From: Leptolyngbya sp. SIO4C1
GTDB taxonomy: Bacteria; Cyanobacteriota; Cyanobacteriia; Phormidesmidales; Phormidesmidaceae
Reading direction: 5' to 3'
NCBI GenBank assembly: GCA_010671975.1
Contig: JAAHIA010000305.1
Span: 1 to 6,094 of the forward strand
Length of the DNA: 6,094 nt
Both the position numbers and the translations under genes were made by a program. The notes below the pieces were generated by a model that saw only the letters and a list, made by a program, of their open reading frames with translations, was not told the DNA's origin and did no database searches. Shown piece by piece: positions 1-6,037 of the stretch. Position 1 is the stretch's first letter. Each line of letters opens with the position of its first letter.

Positions 1-362
1 TGGGCAATCTGGGGATGTCGGGCCAGAATAGCCTCGGTATCCATTTCGCGCAGGCTGCGATCGCAGTGATTGACCGCCTGCAGCGGCACCCTTTCTAGCC
101 CTTCAGCCTGCTCCGCCGTTTCCTGACGACCGTGGGTTTCTAGCAGGCCAATCACCACGTCGATGCCCTCGGCTCGCAGCGCTCTGGCCTCTTGCAGCAT
201 GCGGTAGGTTTTACCCACACCGGGCGCCATGCCAATATAGATGCGATGTTTGCCCCGCCGCTGGCCGCCTTCGTAGGCAGACCGCACAGGGTGAGAACGG
301 CTTGGTTCGGGCGGCGGGGCAGGCGGTGCGATCTCAGCCTCAATCTCGTCTTTGCGAATCAT
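1..362 (-). CDS. kdpD: KdpD, N-terminal part (cut by window edge)
   Basis: Osmosensitive K+ sensor KdpD, first 120 residues only. I translated this from the minus strand. The ATG at 362-360 is secure because an in-frame TAA lies five codons upstream (377-375). Residues 1-36 are a variable tail with a proline-rich stretch (12-20). The KdpD domain then begins with RGKHRIYIG and the Walker A loop GMAPGVGKT at residues 44-52. The family signature ETHGRQET is at 75-82 and EMDTEAILARHP at 106-117. The expected LVDELAHTN-like motif lies just past the edge. In E. coli this cytoplasmic region precedes four membrane helices and a histidine kinase. In Anabaena, as I recall, KdpD is truncated to the N-terminal part; whether that holds here cannot be seen. 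The gene follows the receiver gene by 40 nt with only a weak ribosome binding site, so it is probably co-transcribed with it. Confidence 0.95.
   Translation of the reverse strand, partial: MIRKDEIEAEIAPPAPPPEPSRSHPVRSAYEGGQRRGKHRIYIGMAPGVGKTYRMLQEARALRAEGIDVVIGLLETHGRQETAEQAEGLERVPLQAVNHCDRSLREMDTEAILARHPQIA
57..64. repeat. HIP1 octamer in kdpD
   Basis: GCGATCGC, flanked to give the 10-bp palindrome TGCGATCGCA, in the KdpD stretch HCDRSL. Confidence 0.85.
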
Positions 363-402
363 CTTGGCAACGGGTTAACGGTCAGCTTCTCTTCATTCAC
401 GC

Positions 403-807
403 TCAGCTCGCCGTCCGGCGATTGTCCTGCAGTGCAGCCTCAATCGCATCGCAGAGCTCTTCGGGCGTGAAGGGTTTTTGAATAAAGCCGGTCGGCTTTT
501 GCACAAAGTCGCAGGCTCCGAGCTTCATCGCCGTCACCGCTTCATCCAAGGTAGCGTGGCCAGAAATAACAATCACCTTCAGATCTGGTTGAATATCTAC
601 CGCCTGTTGCAGCACATCTAACCCATTCATCTGCCGTAGATGTAAGTCTAACAGCAGCAGGTCAAAGGGGGTTTCTCTCAGCAATGTGAGCGCTGCGGTG
701 CCTGAATCGATGGTCGTTGGTTCATAGTTTCTAACAGCCAAAAACTGATCCAGCGTTAGGCGAATATTTCTATCATCGTCAACGATGAGGATAGTAGAGT
801 GAGTCAT
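403..807 (-). CDS. Stand-alone response-regulator receiver (CheY-sized)
   Basis: A 134-residue single receiver domain with no output domain. Visible landmarks are the acidic pocket D10/D11 in ILIVDDD, phosphoacceptor D54 in LLLLDLHL, S82 in VIVISGHAT, and K104 in DFVQKP. The stretch SGHATLDEAVTAMKLGACDF resembles receivers of the NtrC/AtoC family rather than OmpR-type KdpE. The usual proline after the phosphorylated Asp (DxxMP) is missing; the sequence reads DLHLRQMNG. Residues 100-113 hold a tandem repeat, FVQKPTG then FIQKPFT, which lengthens the beta5-alpha5 loop by seven residues. I chose the ATG at 807; an in-frame TTG at 819 would add four residues, and neither has a good ribosome binding site. 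The gene sits between kdpC and kdpD where KdpE might be expected, so a role in K+ signalling is a reasonable inference, but its kinase and output are unknown. Confidence 0.93.
   Translation of the reverse strand: MTHSTILIVDDDRNIRLTLDQFLAVRNYEPTTIDSGTAALTLLRETPFDLLLLDLHLRQMNGLDVLQQAVDIQPDLKVIVISGHATLDEAVTAMKLGACDFVQKPTGFIQKPFTPEELCDAIEAALQDNRRTAS
469..510 (-). repeat. 21-nt in-frame tandem duplication in the receiver gene
   Basis: Units at 490-510 and 469-489 encode DFVQKPT and GFIQKPF. They match at 14 of 21 bases by my count, and the core (F V/I Q K P) is kept. A normal receiver has one such unit here, so this looks like an old in-frame duplication that has since diverged. Confidence 0.6.
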
Positions 808-862
808 AGGATTAGCCAAAATCTATCTCAGAAAGCGTTGCACAGGTCAGAAGCGAGCGGGG

Positions 863-1447
863 CTAGCTAGGATTTTGCAGCCTATCAAGCGCTACATTCA
901 GCGTTGTTACATTCACGCCCGGCTCGCCAAACAGTCCCCAAAAGCGGCCCTGCGTGTGGGCTGCCACCTGCTCTGCGACCGCTTCTGGGCTGAGCCCACG
1001 GGCGGTCGCCACTGCCTCAATCTGAGCCGCTGCCGCCGCCGGGCTAATGTGCGGGTCTAAGCCAGACCCTGACGCGTAGAGTAAATCGGCGACTGCGGGG
1101 ATACCCGCCTGCTGTAGCTCAGCTGCGGTCGCTTCGACACGGGCTAGCAAATCGGGGTTACCAGGGGCAAGGTTGCTCGCCCCAGAGGTTCCAGTCGGCT
1201 GCGCCTCTGGACCTTCGCTGTAGGCCACTGCACTCGGACGACTGCGAAAATAGGTGGCTGAGCTAAAGCTCTGGCCAATCAGTGCGGAGCCGACCACCTC
1301 GCCCTGCGCGCTGGTGATGAGGCTGCCGTTGGCCTGACCGGGCAGCAGCGTCTGACCCAGCAGCAGAAAAAAAGCGGGATAGAGAATCGCTGTCAGCACC
1401 CACAGAATGACGGTGCTGCGCACACCGGCGATCACTTCTTTGAACAT
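863..1447 (-). CDS. kdpC: K+-transporting ATPase subunit KdpC
   Basis: Subunit C of the KdpFABC K+ pump, 194 residues (E. coli KdpC is 190). One membrane helix spans about residues 11-32 near the N-terminus; the remainder is expected to lie outside the cytoplasmic membrane. Family motifs run in order: QANGSLI (38-44), VGSALIGQSF (52-61), YFRSRPSA (66-73), SGASNLAPGNPDL (88-100), ASGSGLDPHISPAAAAAQI (125-143), RGLSPEAVAEQVA (150-162), GEPGVNVTTLNVALDRL (174-190). KdpC is thought to act as a catalytic chaperone that raises ATP affinity of KdpB. The ATG at 1447 is backed by a strong AGGAGA nine bases upstream. It lies 92 nt after the KdpF-like gene and 55 nt before the receiver gene, in the same operon. 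No missing motif or truncation is seen. Confidence 0.98.
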   Translation of the reverse strand: MFKEVIAGVRSTVILWVLTAILYPAFFLLLGQTLLPGQANGSLITSAQGEVVGSALIGQSFSSATYFRSRPSAVAYSEGPEAQPTGTSGASNLAPGNPDLLARVEATAAELQQAGIPAVADLLYASGSGLDPHISPAAAAAQIEAVATARGLSPEAVAEQVAAHTQGRFWGLFGEPGVNVTTLNVALDRLQNPS

Positions 1448-1456
1448 GAGAAAAAC

Positions 1457-1462
1457 TCTCCT
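1457..1462 (-). promoter_or_regulatory. Ribosome binding site of kdpC
   Basis: AGGAGA on the minus strand, 9 nt before the kdpC ATG at 1447. It is the strongest Shine-Dalgarno match in the operon and fixes this start. Confidence 0.75.
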
Positions 1463-1493
1463 AAAGAATCAGCATGAACCCTGTGACGATGTG

Positions 1494-1501
1494 GCGATCG
1501 C
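1494..1501. repeat. HIP1 octamer between the KdpF-like gene and kdpC
   Basis: GCGATCGC, the highly iterated palindrome of cyanobacterial genomes. It sits in the 92-nt gap, the longest spacer inside the operon. Confidence 0.85.
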
Positions 1502-1539
1502 TTCTGGCATTGAGCCGGAATCTCGCCTGCCGCCTGTCT

Positions 1540-1803
1540 CTAAAACCGCTCTGGTTGAAAGATCACGGCAAAGAGATAAATTGATAGCCCGACCGTGACG
1601 AGCAGCAGCACGCCGATAGCATAGGCGGCTTTGCGGGTTAGCATCTCACTGGCGGCATAGACGGCAGGGGCCAGCACCAAGTTGAGGCAGAGGGCGAAAA
1701 AGGGGGCTAGGGCAAAGGGCTGCCGGCGGCACTGGGTATGTAAAGTCTCCAGCATGTCTACCCAAGCGGTGGGCAATCTGTCAATCAGAGAGGTGCGTTT
1801 CAT
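1540..1803 (-). CDS. Small two-helix membrane protein with KdpF-like C-terminus (KdpF/KdpG)
   Basis: An 87-residue protein encoded between kdpB and kdpC. The C-terminal part (about 62-87, AIGVLLLVTVGLSIYLFAV then QPERF) matches the pattern of KdpF, the roughly 29-residue single-helix subunit of E. coli that ends in a similar acidic-aromatic tail and stabilises KdpABC. Residues 1-28 are polar and basic, and a first hydrophobic segment runs about 29-51. That segment ends in APAVYAAS, so it could be a membrane helix or a cleavable signal peptide (VYA/AS). A longer frame opens inside kdpB at 1881, but the ATG at 1803 is preferred because AAGGA lies 10 nt upstream and the extra 26 residues look unrelated. 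Anabaena, as I recall, has a gene called kdpG at this place (kdpABGCD). A role as accessory subunit of the pump is inferred from position and the KdpF-like tail. Confidence 0.87.
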   Translation of the reverse strand: MKRTSLIDRLPTAWVDMLETLHTQCRRQPFALAPFFALCLNLVLAPAVYAASEMLTRKAAYAIGVLLLVTVGLSIYLFAVIFQPERF

Positions 1804-1813
1804 CAGTAAAGCG

Positions 1814-1818
1814 TCCTT
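1814..1818 (-). promoter_or_regulatory. Ribosome binding site of the KdpF-like gene
   Basis: AAGGA on the minus strand, 10 nt before the ATG at 1803 and downstream of the kdpB stop. It argues for the short 87-residue form over a start at 1881 inside kdpB. Confidence 0.6.
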
Positions 1819-1846
1819 GGGGTTAATCACAAATAGGTTTAATCGG

Positions 1847-3949
1847 CTAGACGAAGCCGATAGCGGCGACAGCAAAGTCAATCAGCTTAATGCCAACAAA
1901 CGGAGCAACGATGCCGCCGAGGCCGTAGAGCAAAATGTTGCGGCGCAGCAGCTGGTTGGCGCTAAGCGGTCTAAACTTGACGCCCCTGAGCGCCAGCGGA
2001 ATCAAAATCGGGATAATGATTGCGTTGTAGATCAGGGCTGAGAGAATCGCAGACTGGGCGCTGGCGAGCCCCATAATGTTGAGGCTACCGATGCCGGCGG
2101 CGGCAAACATGGCTGGGATGATAGCAAAGTATTTGGCAATATCGTTGGCGAGTGAAAAGGTCGTCAGCGCCCCGCGCGTGATCAGCAGCTGCTTACCAAT
2201 AGTCACCAAATCAATCAGCTTGGTCGGGTCAGAATCAAGGTCAACCATATTGGCCGCTTCTCGTGCGGCCTGGGTGCCAGAATTCATCGCTAGGCCGACA
2301 TTGGCCTGGGCTAGCGCCGGGGCATCATTGGTGCCATCGCCGGTCATGGCAACCAGCTTGCCTTTGGCCTGTTCTTCCTGAATCACCTGAATTTTGTCTT
2401 CGGGCGTGGCCTCGGCAATAAAGTCATCAACGCCGGCTTCTTCAGCAATCACCGACGCGGTAATCCGATTGTCGCCGGTCAGCATAACGCTGCGCACCCC
2501 CATGCGTCGCAGCTGATCAAAGCGATCGCGCATACCTGGCTTGATAATGTCCTTGAGGTATATCACCCCGTATATATCGCTGCCCAAGGCGACCGCCAGC
2601 GGCGTGCCGCCCAATTTCGAGACTTTCTCGTAGGCCGTATCGAGATCGGGGCCGCACCGGCCACCGCGCGATCGCACAAAGCCCTTGACTGCATCGACCG
2701 CACCCTTGCGCACTTCGGACCCATCTGGCAAATCGGTGCCGCTCATGCGCGTCTTAGCCGAAAACTCTATGCCTTCTGCCTGCTCGCTGGCAAAGCTAAC
2801 CTGAGCACCGAGCTGCTTGGCCAGCTTGACAATCGATTTTCCCTCCGGCGTACCGTCAAAGATGCTGGCCGCCAGCGCGATCTGGGCAACTTCCTGCTCG
2901 CTGCGGCCGTTGACGGGAATAAACTTTTCTGCCAGGCGATTGCCGAGGGTAATGGTGCCGGTCTTGTCGAGCACCAGCGTATTGATATCGCCGCAGGCCT
3001 CGACCGCGCGCCCAGATGTGGCCACCACGTTAAACTGCGCTACCCGGTCCATGCCAGCGATGCCAATCGCGCTCAGCAGGCCGCCAATTGTCGTCGGAAT
3101 CAGCGCCACCAGCAGCGCCACCAGCGTCACGACCCCGACCGGGCTGCCCACATAGTTAGCCAGAGGCGGAATCGTCGCCACGACCACCAGAAACACCTGC
3201 GTCAGCACCGCCAGCAGCACCGTCAGCGCAATCTCATTCGGCGTTTTGCTGCGCTCGGCCCCTTCCACCAGGGCAATCATTCGGTCTAGAAAGCCTTTAC
3301 CAGGGTCAGCCGTCACCTTGAGCGTCAGCTCGTCGGAGATAATCCGGGTGCCGCCCGTGACAGAGCTAGCCACGTCAGAGCCCGGCTCTTTCAGCACCGG
3401 CGCAGATTCGCCCGTGATTGCTGACTCATCCACCGAGGCAACGCCGTCTAGCACTTCGCCATCGGCCGGAATGATATCGCCGGCAATCACCAAAATGCGA
3501 TCGCCCTTGTGCAGCTGCGTCGAGCTCACCTCTTCTACCGAGCTATCGCCTCGCAGCCGTCGCGCTGTGGTTTCAGACTGGGTAGAGCGCAGCGAATCGG
3601 CCTGAGCCTTGCCTCGCCCTTCGGCCACGGCTTCGGCAAAGTTGGCAAACAGCACGGTCAAGCACAGAATGACGGTGACCAAGCCGTTAAACCAGCGCTG
3701 ATTGTCTCCAGGCGCTGGGCCAAACAGCGTCGGCTCAAGCGTCAGCAATGCCGTAATCAGCGTGCCAACCCAGACCACAAACATGACCGGATTGCCCAGC
3801 ATTGTTTTAGGGTTTAGTTTGACAAAGGCGTCTTTGAAGGCACGCTGGTAAAGGCCAGCAGTCTGAACTTTTTGCTGTTTCTGCTGCTGCCGATGGGTCG
3901 AGCGCGTTGGCTGATGCGGCAGCTTAGTCTGTGAATTAGAGTCAGTCAT
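1847..3949 (-). CDS. kdpB: K+-transporting P-type ATPase KdpB
   Basis: ATP-hydrolysing subunit of the Kdp pump, 700 residues (E. coli KdpB is about 682). Residues 1-30 are a polar, Q/K-rich tail; similarity to KdpB begins near KLNPKTMLGNPVMF (44-57). Motifs in order: TGES in the actuator domain (179-182), whose Ser182 matches the E. coli serine reported to be phosphorylated for inhibition; IPTTIGG in membrane helix 4 (284-290); DKTGT with phosphorylated Asp328; TPEGKS (367-372) and KGA (415-417) in the nucleotide domain; TGDN (491-494); MTGDGTNDAP (535-544); and NDIAKYFAIIPA (602-613) with the charged D603/K606 pair of helix 5. All catalytic residues are present. The gene starts 39 nt after the kdpA stop without a clear Shine-Dalgarno and ends 43 nt before the KdpF-like gene. 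Confidence 0.98.
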   Translation of the reverse strand: MTDSNSQTKLPHQPTRSTHRQQQKQQKVQTAGLYQRAFKDAFVKLNPKTMLGNPVMFVVWVGTLITALLTLEPTLFGPAPGDNQRWFNGLVTVILCLTVLFANFAEAVAEGRGKAQADSLRSTQSETTARRLRGDSSVEEVSSTQLHKGDRILVIAGDIIPADGEVLDGVASVDESAITGESAPVLKEPGSDVASSVTGGTRIISDELTLKVTADPGKGFLDRMIALVEGAERSKTPNEIALTVLLAVLTQVFLVVVATIPPLANYVGSPVGVVTLVALLVALIPTTIGGLLSAIGIAGMDRVAQFNVVATSGRAVEACGDINTLVLDKTGTITLGNRLAEKFIPVNGRSEQEVAQIALAASIFDGTPEGKSIVKLAKQLGAQVSFASEQAEGIEFSAKTRMSGTDLPDGSEVRKGAVDAVKGFVRSRGGRCGPDLDTAYEKVSKLGGTPLAVALGSDIYGVIYLKDIIKPGMRDRFDQLRRMGVRSVMLTGDNRITASVIAEEAGVDDFIAEATPEDKIQVIQEEQAKGKLVAMTGDGTNDAPALAQANVGLAMNSGTQAAREAANMVDLDSDPTKLIDLVTIGKQLLITRGALTTFSLANDIAKYFAIIPAMFAAAGIGSLNIMGLASAQSAILSALIYNAIIIPILIPLALRGVKFRPLSANQLLRRNILLYGLGGIVAPFVGIKLIDFAVAAIGFV
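2522..2529. repeat. HIP1 octamer in kdpB
   Basis: GCGATCGC inside the region coding for the KdpB phosphorylation domain. Confidence 0.85.
2668..2675. repeat. HIP1 octamer in kdpB
   Basis: GCGATCGC inside the region coding for the KdpB nucleotide-binding domain, 138 bp from the neighbouring copy. Confidence 0.85.
3497..3504. repeat. HIP1 octamer in kdpB
   Basis: GCGATCGC in the region coding for the start of the KdpB actuator domain (KGDRILV). Confidence 0.85.
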
Positions 3950-3981
3950 AATGTCTAAAGAGATGCGGGATTCGGAGGGAG

Positions 3982-3989
3982 GCGATCGC
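3982..3989. repeat. HIP1 octamer at the kdpA stop
   Basis: GCGATCGC overlapping the last base of the kdpA stop codon (TAG at 3991-3989) and running into the kdpA-kdpB spacer. Confidence 0.85.
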
Positions 3990-5671
3990 TATCGCGCAGC
4001 TATCTCAAAGGCTTCGGCAATCGGGCCAAGCGCCAGCACCGGGAAGAACGTCAGCGCCCCGAGAATTAAAATGACGCCCGCCGTCACGCCGGTAAACAGT
4101 CCGGTATCGGTGCGCAGCGTCCCTTTGGTTTCCGGTACTGGCTGCTTGCGGGCCATGCCATCGGCCAAAATCAGCAGCGCTATCAGCGGCACGTAGCGCC
4201 CCGCCAGCAGGCTGAGGCTAGCCGTGAGGTTCCACCAAAGCGTGCCATCGCCTAGCCCTTCAAAGCCAGAGCCGTTGTTGGCCGCCGCCGAGGCATATTC
4301 GTAAACCACCTGTGAGACACCGTGAAAGCCAGGATTGCTAATGCCAGAGAGCGTATCTGCAAAAGCCAGGGTGACAGCGCTCGGGATCAGAATGGCAAAG
4401 GGATGCACCAGCAAGATCACGCTAGCCAGAACAATCTCTTGTTTTTCAATCTTGCGACCTAGAAACTCGGGCGTGCGCCCCACCATCAGGCCGGTTAAGA
4501 ACACCGTGAGAATTAAAAACACAAACAGATAGGCCGTACCGGTCCCCTGCCCGCCCCAGACAATCTGCAAAAACATATTGAATAGGGTAGAAAAGCCACC
4601 CGGCGGCATCAGCGAATCATGTAGACCGTTGACCGCGCCGCACATGGTGCCGGTGGTGCTAATCGCCCAGAGCACCGTCTGCGCCCAGCCAAAGCGAATC
4701 TCTTTGCCTTCTAAGTTGGGTGCCTGAGCCCCCAGCAGATTGTTAACCAGCGGGTTGCCCGCATATTCGCCAGCAGCGCTAATCACAATCAGGGCAGCGT
4801 AGATGACAAACACCATGCCAAAGATCAGCCAGCCCTGCTTCTTGTTGCGGATGATCGCGCCGTAGGTATAGATCAGCGAGGTCGGAATGCTGAGAAAGAC
4901 GACTGTTTCAATCAGGTTGGTGAGCGCGCTGGGGTTCTCAAACGGATGAGCGGAGTTAATACCAAAGAAGCCGCCGCCGTTCTCACCCAGCTCTTTAATA
5001 ATCTCGAAATGGGCCACCGGACCGCGCGCAATCGTTTGAGTGGCGCCTTCTAGCGTGGTGGCCACGGCCGGGCCAGCCAGCGTCTCTGGCACGCCCAAAA
5101 TCAGCAGCGCTAGGCCGCCGACCACAGAAATTGGCAGCAGGATGCGAGTGATTGAGCGCGTCAGATCGACATAGAAGTTGCCCAGCGGCTGACCGGCCAG
5201 CCCTCGAATAAACGCGATCGCAACCGCTAGCCCCGTTGCCGCCGAGGTAAACATCAAAAAGCCCAGGGCTAGCATTTGACTGGCGTAGCTGTAGGTAGTC
5301 TCGCCAGAATAATGCTGCTGGTTAGTATTGGTGACAAACGAAATTGCCGTGTGCAGCGCTAAATCCCAGCTGGGCGAGGGCAGGTCAGTAGGATTCAGCG
5401 GCAAGACTGACTGCAGCATCATGATCAAAAAGACCAAAATGCCCATTGCCAAGTTGCTCAGCAGCACGGCCCTAGCGTATTGCCAGCCCGTCATCGAGCG
5501 CCGAGGCTGCACGCCGCTAAGGCGATAAATCACCTTGTCAACGGGTGAGAGAACCCGGTCTAGAAACATCTCTTGGTTTAGATAAACCTTTGCCATGTAG
5601 CTGCCAAAGAAAGGCACAATTGCAATCAAAATCAGCAGCGTCAAGGCAATTTGAATGAGTCCTTGCGTCAT
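3989..5671 (-). CDS. kdpA: K+-transporting ATPase subunit KdpA
   Basis: Membrane channel-like subunit that selects and binds K+, 560 residues (E. coli KdpA is 557), with about ten hydrophobic segments. The four filter-loop regions of this K+ channel-like fold are visible: TNTNQQHYSGE (114-124), GENGGGFFGINSAHP (229-243), TTGTMCGAVNG (339-349) and NNGSGFEGL (465-473). Gln119 corresponds to E. coli Gln116, where substitution is known to lower K+ selectivity. The second loop has Glu230 where E. coli has Thr before NGGGFF. The frame opens at an ATG at 5761, but its extra 30 residues do not look like KdpA. The ATG at 5671 gives the normal hydrophobic N-terminus (MTQGLIQIALTLLI) and length. Neither start has a good Shine-Dalgarno. 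It is the first gene of the operon, as expected when kdpF is not placed in front. Confidence 0.97.
   Translation of the reverse strand: MTQGLIQIALTLLILIAIVPFFGSYMAKVYLNQEMFLDRVLSPVDKVIYRLSGVQPRRSMTGWQYARAVLLSNLAMGILVFLIMMLQSVLPLNPTDLPSPSWDLALHTAISFVTNTNQQHYSGETTYSYASQMLALGFLMFTSAATGLAVAIAFIRGLAGQPLGNFYVDLTRSITRILLPISVVGGLALLILGVPETLAGPAVATTLEGATQTIARGPVAHFEIIKELGENGGGFFGINSAHPFENPSALTNLIETVVFLSIPTSLIYTYGAIIRNKKQGWLIFGMVFVIYAALIVISAAGEYAGNPLVNNLLGAQAPNLEGKEIRFGWAQTVLWAISTTGTMCGAVNGLHDSLMPPGGFSTLFNMFLQIVWGGQGTGTAYLFVFLILTVFLTGLMVGRTPEFLGRKIEKQEIVLASVILLVHPFAILIPSAVTLAFADTLSGISNPGFHGVSQVVYEYASAAANNGSGFEGLGDGTLWWNLTASLSLLAGRYVPLIALLILADGMARKQPVPETKGTLRTDTGLFTGVTAGVILILGALTFFPVLALGPIAEAFEIAAR
5214..5221. 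repeat. HIP1 octamer in kdpA
   Basis: GCGATCGC in the region coding for the KdpA segment AIAFIRGLAG. Confidence 0.85.
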
Positions 5672-5693
5672 CGATCTTATAGGTCTCAAGGGT

Positions 5694-5719
5694 AAAAAAT
5701 ACGCAGTTCGTTCAACAGC
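5694..5719 (-). terminator. Weak attenuator-like hairpin before kdpA
   Basis: On the minus strand GCTGTT and AACTGC (5719-5703) can pair around a five-base loop with one T-T mismatch, followed after three bases by six T's (5699-5694). The stem is short and the call is tentative. It lies 23 nt before the preferred kdpA start; if kdpA started at 5761 it would be coding sequence. Confidence 0.2.
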
Positions 5720-5885
5720 AGTAAAGAAACTAAGCGGTTTCAAATACCTGCCCGAAGTCATTGCTTTAATGCTTTTATGCTGACAAACTCTCTATGTTTT
5801 GTAAATCTACTAAGCAATATATTTGATCGTTTTAGATGATTTATCGCTTGAATGATACGGCCTTCTATAGACAGCGCTTAGAGAT

Positions 5886-5909
5886 TAGCGGCGCCATTAA
5901 ACGCCGCTA
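5886..5909. repeat. Inverted repeat, 8-bp perfect stem
   Basis: TAGCGGCG (5886-5893) and CGCCGCTA (5902-5909) are perfect inverted copies around an 8-base A/T-rich loop. The stem is G/C-rich within A/T-rich DNA. No T-run follows on either strand, so it does not look like a terminator; it could be an operator or a leader-RNA hairpin. Confidence 0.6.
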
Positions 5910-5923
5910 TATCATTTGATATA
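5908..5923. promoter_or_regulatory. 16-bp palindrome, operator-like
   Basis: TATATCATTTGATATA: two perfect 7-bp arms around TT. It overlaps the outer edge of the G/C-rich inverted repeat by two bases. Its size and symmetry suit a dimeric transcription factor site, but no specific factor can be named. Confidence 0.4.
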
Positions 5924-6037
5924 TGCCCTCTATTTGATCGGCTATATTTTTGCATAAACTCGCGACAGGCTAGCTCAAATAGGCTTTAATAAGAACAATG
6001 TTTGACTAACCCTTTATTCATTTTCTTATGGTCGATA

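Larger units (their letters stand above)
5820..5940. repeat. Direct repeats TATTTGATCG (two copies) and ATTTGAT (three copies)
   Basis: TATTTGATCG occurs exactly at 5820-5829 and 5931-5940. The inner ATTTGAT also occurs at 5914-5920, within the palindrome. They may be binding sites for a regulator of kdp, though A/T-rich composition makes chance repeats more likely than in coding DNA. Confidence 0.4.

Noticed and set aside
152..343. 63-codon open frame on the minus strand
   Set aside because: It is out of frame with KdpD, whose Walker A and ETHGR motifs are clear in the correct frame across the same bases.
1804..1881. 26-codon N-terminal extension of the KdpF-like gene overlapping the kdpB end
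   Set aside because: The start at 1803 has AAGGA at proper spacing and the added residues have no membrane or KdpF character.
1682..3817. Several plus-strand open frames opposite kdpB
   Set aside because: They mirror the strongly conserved KdpB reading frame, give low-complexity Ser/Ala/Arg-rich products and contain no recognisable domain.
3951..5528. Plus-strand open frames opposite kdpA
   Set aside because: They are antisense shadows of the kdpA frame, whose four filter motifs are intact.
5672..5761. 30-codon extension of kdpA from an ATG at 5761
   Set aside because: The added residues do not resemble KdpA, whose proteins begin close to the first membrane helix, and the length from 5671 already matches the family.
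5886..5909. Intrinsic terminator of an upstream gene
   Set aside because: The stem is good but no T-run follows on either strand.
5672..6000. c-di-AMP (ydaO-type) riboswitch upstream of kdpA
   Set aside because: A short CGCTTAG-like stretch at about 5732-5738 recalls part of that class, but the G-rich conserved core and expected paired helices were not seen.
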